From: Pseudomonadota bacterium
GTDB lineage: Bacteria > Pseudomonadota > Alphaproteobacteria > Azospirillales > Azospirillaceae
Direction of reading: 5' to 3'
Length of the DNA: 13,305 bases
Assembly (NCBI GenBank): GCA_023413605.1
Contig: JAEZPL010000424.1
Coordinates: forward strand, 1 to 13,305
The first letter of the stretch is position 1, and every line of letters begins with the position of its first letter. A program made the position numbers and the translations under genes. Under the pieces are notes generated by a model. That model ran no database searches. It was not told the DNA's origin and saw only the letters and a program-made list of their open reading frames with translations. Below, one piece after another: positions 1-6,298 of the stretch.

Positions 1-120
1 ACGGCCGGCGCATGAACGCTTCATGTTCGGCCGGCCGTATGCCCCTTTCGCACGTTGCTACGCAACGTGCTGCCGGGTTTGAACCGAAGGCGTTTGATGG
101 AAGCCATCAAACGCCTTCGG
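1..120 (+). repeat. Three-hairpin dispersed repeat, copy A
   Basis: This stretch matches, as a reverse complement, the segment at 10485-10605. Three stems can be read: H1 at 1-38 (9-bp perfect arms ACGGCCGGC/GCCGGCCGT, with an inner CATGAA/TTCATG stem), H2 at 50-70 (9-bp arms GCACGTTGC/GCAACGTGC, 3-base loop) and H3 at 84-120 (17-bp perfect arms, 3-base loop). Spacers between the stems are also conserved. The window begins at H1, so the left boundary may lie outside. The element ends two bases before the stop codon of the asparaginase-family gene. It looks like a REP/MITE-type non-coding repeat; mobility is not shown. Confidence 0.8.
84..120 (-). terminator. Possible terminator hairpin after the oxygenase operon
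   Basis: A 17-bp perfect stem with a 3-base loop lies directly behind the last gene of the operon, so it would form in the mRNA just after the stop codon. No T-rich run follows on the minus strand (TTCAAACCC), so a classical intrinsic terminator is not shown. It may terminate weakly or protect the mRNA 3' end. The same hairpin occurs at 10485-10521 as part of the dispersed repeat. Confidence 0.35.
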
Positions 121-122
121 TA

Positions 123-1148
123 TCAGACACCCAGCAGGATGCCCTGAATTGCTTCCGGGTCTTTGGTCACCGTCAGCGCCAGCGACAGGGCAATGCGCGC
201 CTTGTTCGGCTGCAGGTCTCCGGCGCTCAGGATTCCGCACGCGACGTTGTAGGCCTGCACCGGCACCGTTCCCCAGGCCGCCCGGCTGGATTGAACGACG
301 ACAACCCCGCTGCGCACCGCCTGGATCAGCGCCTGCCGTTCGGCGGGCGTGCAGCGTCCCGGCGGCAGTCCGGCGCTGACGATTCCCTGCGCGCCCGCGG
401 CGCGGAACGCGTCGATCGCCGTTCCATCGGCCCCCGCGTAGGACATCGTCACGTCCACGCGCGGCAACGCCGTGAGACCCGAAACGTCGAAGCGCTGGCG
501 CTTGGCCGGCCGGACCGGGCGCCGACGCAGGGTCACCTGCCCATCCGCCTCGACACGGCCGAGAGGCCCGAATTCCAGCGCCTGGAACGCCGACAGTTCG
601 AAGTTGGTCACCTTGCTGACGTCACGGGCGGCGAAAACATGGCCGTCCATGACGACGAGCACGCCGCAGTCCCGCGCTTCCGGCGCGGCGGCCAGCGCCA
701 TGGCGGCGCGCAGGTTCGCCCCGGCATCGCTGCCGCTGGTGTTGGGCGGCCGCTGCGCGCCGACCAGGACGACCGTCGGCGCGATGTCGAGGGTCAGGTC
801 GAGAAACCATGCGGTTTCTTCCAGCGTCGCGGTCCCGTGGGTGACGACGATCCCGGCCAGATCGGGCCGGGCCTTGCAAAGGTCGGCCACGACCGCCAGC
901 AATTCGCGCCAGTCCGACAATCCGATGGCCGTGCTGCCGATCGTCCGGAAGGGGACCGGAACCACCTCGACGTCGGGCAGGAGCGTCCCCAGCCGGTCCA
1001 GCACGGTGCCGATCGGGTTGACGATGCCGGTGTCGCCGTAATCGACCCAGTCGAACGGATGCGCGCCTTCCATGGCGATGGTCCCGCCGGCGCCCACGAC
1101 CGCCACGACCGGACGGCTTCCGTCCGTCCCCGTCACCACGCCGGTCAT
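123..1148 (-). CDS. Asparaginase-family amidohydrolase, altered substrate site
   Basis: A 341-residue protein of the bacterial L-asparaginase/glutaminase type, normal in length for the family and with no obvious signal peptide. Visible motifs are GAGGTIAMEG (residues 19-28, holding the nucleophile-type Thr), THGTATLEETA (103-113), VGAQRPP (129-135) and RDVSKVTN (175-182), whose Lys matches the catalytic Lys of the family. In asparaginases the second motif reads HGTDTxEET; here the Asp that grips the substrate alpha-amino group is Ala107. The usual GSQ/GSD substrate loop is GST (71-73). Catalytic Thr and Lys remain, so an amidase acting on something other than Asn or Gln is likely (inference). 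The start overlaps the ferredoxin stop as ATGA at 1145-1148. It is the last gene of the operon. Confidence 0.88.
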   Translation of the reverse strand: MTGVVTGTDGSRPVVAVVGAGGTIAMEGAHPFDWVDYGDTGIVNPIGTVLDRLGTLLPDVEVVPVPFRTIGSTAIGLSDWRELLAVVADLCKARPDLAGIVVTHGTATLEETAWFLDLTLDIAPTVVLVGAQRPPNTSGSDAGANLRAAMALAAAPEARDCGVLVVMDGHVFAARDVSKVTNFELSAFQALEFGPLGRVEADGQVTLRRRPVRPAKRQRFDVSGLTALPRVDVTMSYAGADGTAIDAFRAAGAQGIVSAGLPPGRCTPAERQALIQAVRSGVVVVQSSRAAWGTVPVQAYNVACGILSAGDLQPNKARIALSLALTVTKDPEAIQGILLGV

Positions 1149-1474
1149 AGCGCCACCATGACGACACCGTCCACGATCCGGGTTTCGTACCGGCGCACCG
1201 GCTTTTCCGCGGGGTCACCCTTCGGGCAGCCGTCGTGATAGCTGAACAGGCCGCCGTGGAGCGGGCATTCCAGAACGCATTCGTCCGTGTCGCAGTATCC
1301 GTCGGACAGATACGCGACACCGTGGGTGCACAGATCGTCCACGACGTGGTAGTTGCCCTTGTCGTTGACGGCGCACAGGCGCTTGTCGCCGACGAAGAAG
1401 GCCTTGTGCGTTCCTTCGTCGACCGCATCGGTCGGGCACAGCTCGACCCAGGTGGTGGTGTCCATGATGCTCAT
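1145..1474 (-). CDS. Rieske-type [2Fe-2S] ferredoxin
   Basis: A 109-residue soluble Rieske ferredoxin of the kind that feeds electrons to ring-hydroxylating oxygenases. The cluster ligands are visible as CTH (Cys49, His51) and CPLH (Cys70, His73), at the usual spacing. Two further cysteines (61 and 66) lie between the two motifs in a Cys-Asp-Thr-Asp-Glu-Cys stretch and are not standard ligands. The chosen start at 1474 forms an ATGA overlap with the stop of the upstream dehydrogenase; a second Met at residue 4 is possible. Its likely partners are the Rieske oxygenase alpha subunit encoded at 4885-6180 and the reductase at 7819-9042 (inference from context). Confidence 0.93.
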   Translation of the reverse strand: MSIMDTTTWVELCPTDAVDEGTHKAFFVGDKRLCAVNDKGNYHVVDDLCTHGVAYLSDGYCDTDECVLECPLHGGLFSYHDGCPKGDPAEKPVRRYETRIVDGVVMVAL

Positions 1475-2409
1475 TCGGCGGCCTGCAATTTTGCGGGGCT
1501 GGTGTGGGTGTCGGCCAGCGCGCCGGTGAGGTGACGCACGGCGGCGACACCATGGCGGCGGCAATAGTCCTCGATCCAGGCGATGGCGTCCGCCATGGCG
1601 GACGGGTGGATGAAATTGACGGTTCCCATCTGAACGGCGGTGGCGCCGGCCAGCAGATACTCCACGGCGTCCTCGCCGCAGGTGATGCCGCCGCAGCCGA
1701 TGATGGGGATTTTGACGGCGCCGGCGCACTGGTGGACCATGCGCAGCAGGATCGGCTTGATCGCCGCTCCGGTCAGCCCGCCGATGACGTTGCCCAGGCG
1801 CGGACGCATCCGTTCCGCGTCGATGGCCATGGCCAGGGGCGCGTTGCCCATCACCAGTGCATCGGCGCCGGCGTCCTCGGCCGCCCGCGCGATGACGGTG
1901 ACATCGCCCACGTTGGGCGTCAGCTTGACCCAGACCGGCAGATCGGTGCTGGCCTTCATGGCCCGCACCACCTCGGCGGTGGCGACGGGATCCATGCCGA
2001 AGGCCCGCCCGTGGGCGCGCAGGTTCGGGCAGGAGATGTTGGCTTCGATCGCCGCCACGCCCGGAACCGAAATGCGGGCCGCCAGGGCGCCGAAATCCTC
2101 CGGCGTGTTGGCGGACACGCTGGCGATCACGGGCACGCCGAAGCGTTGGTAGAATGGCACCGTGGTCCGGACCAGATGCTCCGGCCCCTTGCTGGGGATG
2201 CCGATGGAAAAGACGGTGCCGTTGGCAAATTCCGCCACGCGCGGCGGCAGGGTGCCCTGGCGGACGTCCGGGGTGATCGTCTTCAGCACGATCGCGCCCA
2301 GAACCCCCAGGTCGACCATGGAGGCCATGCCCTCGGCGATGGTGCCGGAGCCGGGCATCACCGGATTCGCCAGACGGACCGAACCAATGGAAACCGACAG
2401 ATCTACCAT
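1471..2409 (-). CDS. Class 1B dihydroorotate dehydrogenase-like flavoprotein
   Basis: A 312-residue TIM-barrel FMN protein related to PyrD of class 1B. Signatures visible are ANPVMPGSGTI near residue 14, VLKTITPDVRQG with a flavin-contacting Lys43, NISCPN at 124-129 with the Cys127 that serves as base in class 1B enzymes, VKLTPNVGD at 161-169, and the phosphate-binding GCGGITCGEDA and GATAVQMGT segments (238-263). After the Asn at 189 a class 1B enzyme normally has Thr (INT); here it is Ala190, so orotate chemistry need not be conserved. The gene overlaps by 7 bases the end of a PyrK-like electron-transfer subunit gene, matching the PyrD-PyrK heterotetramer arrangement. Its place in a catabolic operon suggests oxidation or reduction of a pathway intermediate rather than pyrimidine synthesis (inference). 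Confidence 0.88.
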   Translation of the reverse strand: MVDLSVSIGSVRLANPVMPGSGTIAEGMASMVDLGVLGAIVLKTITPDVRQGTLPPRVAEFANGTVFSIGIPSKGPEHLVRTTVPFYQRFGVPVIASVSANTPEDFGALAARISVPGVAAIEANISCPNLRAHGRAFGMDPVATAEVVRAMKASTDLPVWVKLTPNVGDVTVIARAAEDAGADALVMGNAPLAMAIDAERMRPRLGNVIGGLTGAAIKPILLRMVHQCAGAVKIPIIGCGGITCGEDAVEYLLAGATAVQMGTVNFIHPSAMADAIAWIEDYCRRHGVAAVRHLTGALADTHTSPAKLQAAE

Positions 2410-3242
2410 CCCACGACCTCCTTGACCGGCAGAACCGGGCCTTCGATGCAGACACGCCGGTAGGTTTCCGCGCCCGCGGCATCGACCGTGGGCACGACGC
2501 AGGCGAAGCACATGCCGGTGCCGCAGCCCATGTGCGCCTCCAGCGCGGTCTGGCCGGCGATGCCCCACTCGGCGCACAACTGCTTGACGAGTTGGAACAG
2601 ACGGTTGGACCCGCAGGTGGCGGCATAGTCGAAGGGCGTTTCGGCATGGACCGCGGCGATCGCGGCGCGCAGACGGGCGGGGTCGCTGGTCCCGTCCTCG
2701 TCCGTCACCTCGATCACGGTGGCGCCGGCCGCCTCCAGCTCGTCACGGGACATCAGCAGGGCGCGGTTGCGGGCGCTGAGAAAGGCGGTGACCTTGGCCC
2801 CGGCCTCGCCGGCCATGCGGGCCAGCGGAGCCAGCGTCGCCAGCCCCACGCCCCGCGCCACCATCAGCGCATGGCGGGTGCCGTCCGGCACGGCAAAGCC
2901 GACGCCGAGCGGACCCAGCGCGTTCAGCGTGCCGCCCGGTTCCAGCGTGGCCAGCCCGCGGGTGCCGGCCCCCGCCACCTTGTAGAGAAATCCGATCTGC
3001 CGGTTGGCCGGGTCGATGCGGTAGACGCTCATCGGGCGGCGCAGGAATGGCCGGTCCTGCCCGGTTTGCGGACAGAGCAGATGGAAGAACTGGCCCGGAC
3101 GCGCCGCCAGCGCGACGTCGTCCGCTTCCGCCAGCATCAGCCGGTACTCGCCGTTGACCGGCCGGTTGGAGATCACGCGGCAGAGATTCTCCGCGATCGG
3201 GAACGCCTCGCACGTCGCGGAGGCGGTTTGCGGATCGGCCAT
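2403..3242 (-). CDS. PyrK-like FAD/[2Fe-2S] electron-transfer subunit
   Basis: A 279-residue protein of the ferredoxin-NADP reductase fold. It shows an N-terminal FAD domain with the RRPMSVYR signature (68-75), a nicotinamide-binding domain with ARGVGLATLAPLA (129-141) and CGSNRLFQLV (210-219), and a C-terminal 2Fe-2S module with Cys240, Cys245, Cys248 and Cys265 in the HMGCGTGMCFACVV context typical of PyrK. Length is close to PyrK. The start at 3242 shares one base with the stop of the upstream gene (TGATG). The downstream neighbour is a class 1B DHODH-like protein, so the two likely form one enzyme passing electrons between NAD(P) and FMN. It could instead, or also, serve the Rieske oxygenase; the sequence does not decide this. 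Confidence 0.9.
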   Translation of the reverse strand: MADPQTASATCEAFPIAENLCRVISNRPVNGEYRLMLAEADDVALAARPGQFFHLLCPQTGQDRPFLRRPMSVYRIDPANRQIGFLYKVAGAGTRGLATLEPGGTLNALGPLGVGFAVPDGTRHALMVARGVGLATLAPLARMAGEAGAKVTAFLSARNRALLMSRDELEAAGATVIEVTDEDGTSDPARLRAAIAAVHAETPFDYAATCGSNRLFQLVKQLCAEWGIAGQTALEAHMGCGTGMCFACVVPTVDAAGAETYRRVCIEGPVLPVKEVVGW

Positions 3243-3778
3243 CACAACTGTTCTCCCAACGGTAGGAAGCAGCGAAGCTGCTCCGGCGTGGTGGCGAGGC
3301 GGACGGCGTGCAGCGCATCGAACTCCATGCGGGCGATGCGCCACCCCTCCGCGGTTTTGCGGCAGACCTGCCGGACGGATCCGGTCAGCAGAACCACCTG
3401 TCCGTCGCTGTCGCGGACGCCGACCTCCAGCAGCCGCCAGCGCACGTCCGCCTCGTCGTCGCGAAAGACGAAGGAGGGGCTGCCGTAATGGTGGGCGGTG
3501 AAAAGCCAGGGGCTGCGGTTGAAGAAATCCTCGATGGCGGCCCGCCCGTGCAGCGTGCCGCCGAAGCGGCCGCCGCTCCATTCCGCATCCTCGGCAAAGC
3601 AGGACGCCTGCTCGCGCGCCGCATCGCGGATCACGTCGGGCGGCTGCTTGGTCCGCCCAGCCGTGTATTTCCGGTCGGCCGCCGCCGCGTACCGTTGCAT
3701 GAGGTCCTCGATCGCAGCCCGGGCTTCGAGCCGTTCGAGGCGTCGCCCCAGGTCGGCGGTGTCGGCCGACGGGGTCAT
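3242..3778 (-). CDS. SnoaL/NTF2-like family protein
   Basis: A 178-residue protein that begins with the pattern typical of SnoaL-like (NTF2 fold) proteins, RLEARAAIEDLMQRYAAAAD at residues 16-35, followed by a Phe-Ala-Glu-Asp-Ala-Glu-Trp strand (61-67), LHGRAAIEDFF (76-86) and a C-terminal sheet ending in WRIARMEFD. Members are small cone-shaped barrels used as isomerases, cyclases, dehydratases or ligand-binding subunits; the reaction cannot be read from the sequence. Beta subunits of aromatic-ring dioxygenases share this fold, but this protein looks like the SnoaL branch. The start overlaps the preceding cupin stop as ATGA (3775-3778). No membrane segment or signal peptide is seen. Confidence 0.82.
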   Translation of the reverse strand: MTPSADTADLGRRLERLEARAAIEDLMQRYAAAADRKYTAGRTKQPPDVIRDAAREQASCFAEDAEWSGGRFGGTLHGRAAIEDFFNRSPWLFTAHHYGSPSFVFRDDEADVRWRLLEVGVRDSDGQVVLLTGSVRQVCRKTAEGWRIARMEFDALHAVRLATTPEQLRCFLPLGEQL

Positions 3779-4089
3779 TTCGCCGTGACCCGGTAGACGA
3801 GCGCGGTCCCGCGCACTTCCAGGCGGTGCGGCGTGCCGGCCGGGATCAGAATCCCCTGCCCCGCCGTCAGTTCGTGGCACTCATCGGGGCAGACGAGGCG
3901 GGCCTGCCCGTCCAGGATGGCGAGCATCTCTTCCGGTCCGGAGGTTTCCGGAAGATCGGCGTCCAGCCGCAGCATCTCGATGTCCAGCTTGGCACCGCCG
4001 GCCCGGAACGGGTCGGTGCCCGCGACGCGCTCAGCCATGCCGCTGTCGTAGATGGCGCAGGTCTGGGTCTGGTTGTCCGGCGCGCTCAT
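3775..4089 (-). CDS. Cupin-domain protein with degenerate metal site
   Basis: A 104-residue single-domain cupin. Motif 2 is clear: GQGILIPAGTPHRLEV (78-93) with His88. Motif 1, which normally supplies His-x-His and Glu, reads PETSGPEEMLAILDGQ (47-62) with both histidines missing although the Glu and Gly remain. It therefore probably does not bind the usual 3-His/1-Glu metal, and may act as a binding or stabilising partner of the neighbouring intact cupin (inference). A Cys-Pro-Asp-Glu-Cys sequence lies at 67-71. The start overlaps the upstream cupin stop as ATGA (4086-4089). The substrate is unknown. Confidence 0.82.
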   Translation of the reverse strand: MSAPDNQTQTCAIYDSGMAERVAGTDPFRAGGAKLDIEMLRLDADLPETSGPEEMLAILDGQARLVCPDECHELTAGQGILIPAGTPHRLEVRGTALVYRVTAK

Positions 4090-4499
4090 TTGCTGTCCTC
4101 GGTCGGGTAGTAAACCGTGGCCTTGTCGCGGCTGCCGAATTCGGCGCGCGGCGGCGTGACGACGTTCAGGCGCAGGCACATGCCGTCGGCGTCGTAGCGG
4201 TTGACGCCGGAATGGGGCTGATCGGCCGGCATGACCATGACGTTGCCTTCCTCCAGCTCCACCGAGCCCTCCGGCGTCTCCACGCTCCAGCCCAGATTGA
4301 CGGTGCAGCCGCCGCGGATCTGGAGCGTGGCCTCCTCGCCATGGGCGTGGGCCTTGGCGGCGATGCCGGGACCGGCCGGCAGCCGGAAGTTGACGACGCC
4401 GACGCTGAGCGCCTCGCCCACCACGGCCTGCATGTACAGGCCGTCGGGCACCAGTTCGTTCAGGTTTCTGGTGAAGGAAAAGACCTGACACTTTTGCAT
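4086..4499 (-). CDS. Cupin-domain protein with complete metal-binding motifs
   Basis: A 137-residue cupin with both motifs intact: motif 1 HAHGEEATLQIRGG (51-64) gives His51, His53 and Glu55 or Glu56, and motif 2 from Gly85 through MPADQPHSGVN gives His96. This is the standard ligand set for Fe, Mn, Zn or Ni. Single-domain cupins of this size include dioxygenases, isomerases and decarboxylases, so the reaction is open. A good Shine-Dalgarno GGGAGGA ends 7 bases before the ATG at 4499, separated from the preceding gene by 14 bp. This is one of the few junctions in the operon that is not an overlap, so translation probably restarts here. Confidence 0.87.
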   Translation of the reverse strand: MQKCQVFSFTRNLNELVPDGLYMQAVVGEALSVGVVNFRLPAGPGIAAKAHAHGEEATLQIRGGCTVNLGWSVETPEGSVELEEGNVMVMPADQPHSGVNRYDADGMCLRLNVVTPPRAEFGSRDKATVYYPTEDSK

Positions 4500-4513
4500 G
4501 AGGTGTCCTCCCG

Positions 4514-4873
4514 TCAGATGGCCGGACGCAGCCGGTGCTTTTCGTCGGCGACGAAGCGCTTGGTGTCGTACCCGTCGATCACCACCACCGCGGGGTCGTA
4601 GGACTCGATGGCGGGCGCGCATTCCGCCAGCGACAGCAGCATGTGGAAGAGGTTCAGGGTCTTCTCGTCGTACCCCTCGTCCGTCTTATGCCCGTCGATG
4701 TACGCGCAGATCTGTTCCACCTCCGGCAGAAGGGCGGCGCCGAACGCGCTGATGTCCGCGAAGGGCAGCGACACGCGGCGGTGGTTGCGCTCGGTTTCCG
4801 TCGCGAGGCACCAGGCGTTCCAGGCTTCGAGATGGGCGAACTGATCGGGGAGCATGCTCATGGTGGCCTTCAT
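4514..4873 (-). CDS. Hypothetical protein paired with the Rieske oxygenase
   Basis: I do not recognise this protein. From the ATG at 4873 it has 119 residues, starting MKATMSMLPDQFAHLEAWNA. It is acidic, looks mostly helical, and has a central stretch NLFHMLLSLAECAP and a C-terminal VVVIDGYDTKRFVADEKHR. No signal peptide, membrane segment or metal motif is evident. The start at 4873 is preferred because GAGGA lies 8 bases before it; an ATG at 4888 would add five residues and form an ATGA overlap with the oxygenase stop. It lies directly behind the oxygenase gene, where a beta subunit often sits, but it is too short for one and does not resemble it. A small accessory subunit is possible (inference). 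Confidence 0.75.
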   Translation of the reverse strand: MKATMSMLPDQFAHLEAWNAWCLATETERNHRRVSLPFADISAFGAALLPEVEQICAYIDGHKTDEGYDEKTLNLFHMLLSLAECAPAIESYDPAVVVIDGYDTKRFVADEKHRLRPAI

Positions 4874-4884
4874 TCGGGCGGTCC

Positions 4885-6180
4885 TCATTCGGCGGCGAGG
4901 CGCTGGCCGTCGCGGCGCAGGCCTTCTTCGATGATGCGGTCGACGACGACGGCCTGATGGCGAACCATCAGTTCGAAATCCTGGATGATCATTTCGGTCT
5001 TGGCGCCGGTTTCGGCGGCCGTCTGGGTCGTTTCCAGCGTGCTGAGGTCTTCCAGCAGCACGTCGCGCAGGGCGGTCTTCATGTATTCCTGATAGAAGCG
5101 GCCACCCGCCGTCTTCATCTCCGGGTAATAGACCCGCACTTCGAACAAGGTCTTGTTGTGCGCAACCGGGCGGAAATTGTAGGCCTGGAAGTAGTTCGGG
5201 CGGCAGGACAGATAGAAGTCCGGGAACACCACGTTGATGTCGAAGGCCCAGTTCGGCGCCTTGGTCCAGTTCAGCAGTTCCGGCAGGACGACGTCGGAGA
5301 AGTCGAGCTTGGTGCCGCCGGCCGACACCTTCAGCGCCTTCCTGGCGATCTGGCGGCCGGTCTCCTGCTGCTGCGAGGTCAGCGTCGTGGCGCTGTCGGC
5401 GTCGGTCCCGGCCTGCGGGTTTCCATAGACGGTGTTCGGGTTGCCCGCGATCGACAGGCGGCGGTGGTAATCGCCGCAGATGGCGTCGATCGGGTGCAGG
5501 ATGCCCTCGTCATCGAGATCGAGCGAATCCGCGATCGAGCGGCCGTGCAGGTAGGCGACGTGGTACGTCTCCTGAAACGCGTCCAGGGCGACCTTCCAGT
5601 TGCAGTTCACCACCGTGTTCCAGGCATAGCAGGCGGTGAACCGTTCGAAGGGATAGGATTCCATCCCGGCGAACATTGGTTCCATGAAATCCTTGAGGGA
5701 AACCGAGGGATTCGGGTCGAGATTGATGAAGATGAACCCGTTCCAGGTGTCCACGGAAACCGGCGTCAGTCCATGGCATTTCTTGTCAAAATCCATAAAG
5801 TGCTTTTCGGACGGAACGCCGGTCAAGCTGCCGTCCAGGTCATAAGCCCAGCCATGGAACTTGCAGAAGAACTTGCGGGTCGTGCCGGCCGGTTCGTACG
5901 CCACGCGGTTCAGGCGGTGCGAGCAGACATTGTGGAACGCGCGGACCTGCTTGGACCGGTCGCGGCACACGATGATGGACGCGTCGCACGCGGCGATCTC
6001 CCGCACGAAATAATCGCCGGTCTTCGGAATTTCCTCGACACGGCCGACATGCAGCCACGTCTTCTTGAAAAGATACTTCTTCTCCAGCTCGTAATAAGCC
6101 GGGTCGATGTAGGGGGCGATGGGAATATTCCCCCGGCCGAGTTCCGGATAGCGATCGTGCAATGTGGGGGTCTTGGGCAT
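4885..6180 (-). CDS. Rieske non-heme iron oxygenase, alpha subunit
   Basis: A 431-residue ring-hydroxylating oxygenase large subunit. Numbered from the ATG at 6180, the N-terminal Rieske domain has CSH (Cys86, His88) and CKFH (Cys106, His109). The C-terminal catalytic domain has NWKVALDAFQETYHVAYLH (194-212) with iron ligands His207 and His212 and a probable third acidic ligand in LLEDLSTLE near residue 378. The residue bridging the Rieske and iron sites, three before the first His, is Glu204, as in carnitine monooxygenase CntA, where most dioxygenases have Asp. No beta subunit gene is present, suggesting an alpha-only oligomer. The start at 6180 is chosen because AAGG lies 7 bases before it; the ATG at 6186 has almost no spacing. 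It is the first gene of the operon, behind an operator-like palindrome. Confidence 0.93.
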   Translation of the reverse strand: MPKTPTLHDRYPELGRGNIPIAPYIDPAYYELEKKYLFKKTWLHVGRVEEIPKTGDYFVREIAACDASIIVCRDRSKQVRAFHNVCSHRLNRVAYEPAGTTRKFFCKFHGWAYDLDGSLTGVPSEKHFMDFDKKCHGLTPVSVDTWNGFIFINLDPNPSVSLKDFMEPMFAGMESYPFERFTACYAWNTVVNCNWKVALDAFQETYHVAYLHGRSIADSLDLDDEGILHPIDAICGDYHRRLSIAGNPNTVYGNPQAGTDADSATTLTSQQQETGRQIARKALKVSAGGTKLDFSDVVLPELLNWTKAPNWAFDINVVFPDFYLSCRPNYFQAYNFRPVAHNKTLFEVRVYYPEMKTAGGRFYQEYMKTALRDVLLEDLSTLETTQTAAETGAKTEMIIQDFELMVRHQAVVVDRIIEEGLRRDGQRLAAE

Positions 6181-6193
6181 GATCATACCTTTT

Positions 6194-6212
6194 CGTATGC
6201 GGTATACGTTTT
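6194..6212 (-). promoter_or_regulatory. Operator-like palindrome before the oxygenase operon
   Basis: On the minus strand the box reads AAAACGTATACCGCATACG. Its core CGTAT-N5-ATACG (6194-6208) is an inverted repeat with 5-bp arms. The same 19 bases, with two differences, occur before the reductase gene (9075-9093). It ends 13 bases before the ATG at 6180 and abuts the Shine-Dalgarno, so a bound protein would block transcription or early elongation. The GTATAC core is typical of FCD-type GntR operators. A possible weak promoter lies upstream (TTCAAT, 16 bp, TCTAAA on the minus strand) but is not convincing. Confidence 0.65.
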
Positions 6213-6298
6213 AGAACGGCGATGTCGCCGCATTGAACGGGCCGTAAGCCCAGGAGTAAGGCGCCTTCCACACCTGCGGCCGGAGCGCGGCTTGCGGA

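Noticed and set aside
1145..2647. A 500-codon frame that could suggest a longer protein fused to the Rieske ferredoxin
   Set aside because: The part before 1474 is an out-of-frame reading of the DHODH-like gene and shows no domain; the ATGA junction at 1471-1474 gives the natural ferredoxin start.
3242..3778. SnoaL-like protein as the beta subunit of the Rieske dioxygenase
   Set aside because: The fold is shared, but the N-terminal pattern is that of SnoaL-like proteins and the gene is three genes away from the oxygenase gene. I found no beta-subunit signature.
6217..6230. CGGCGATGTCGCCG hairpin as terminator of the short operon
   Set aside because: The stem is short, the loop too small and no T run follows; it lies within the likely promoter region of the next operon.
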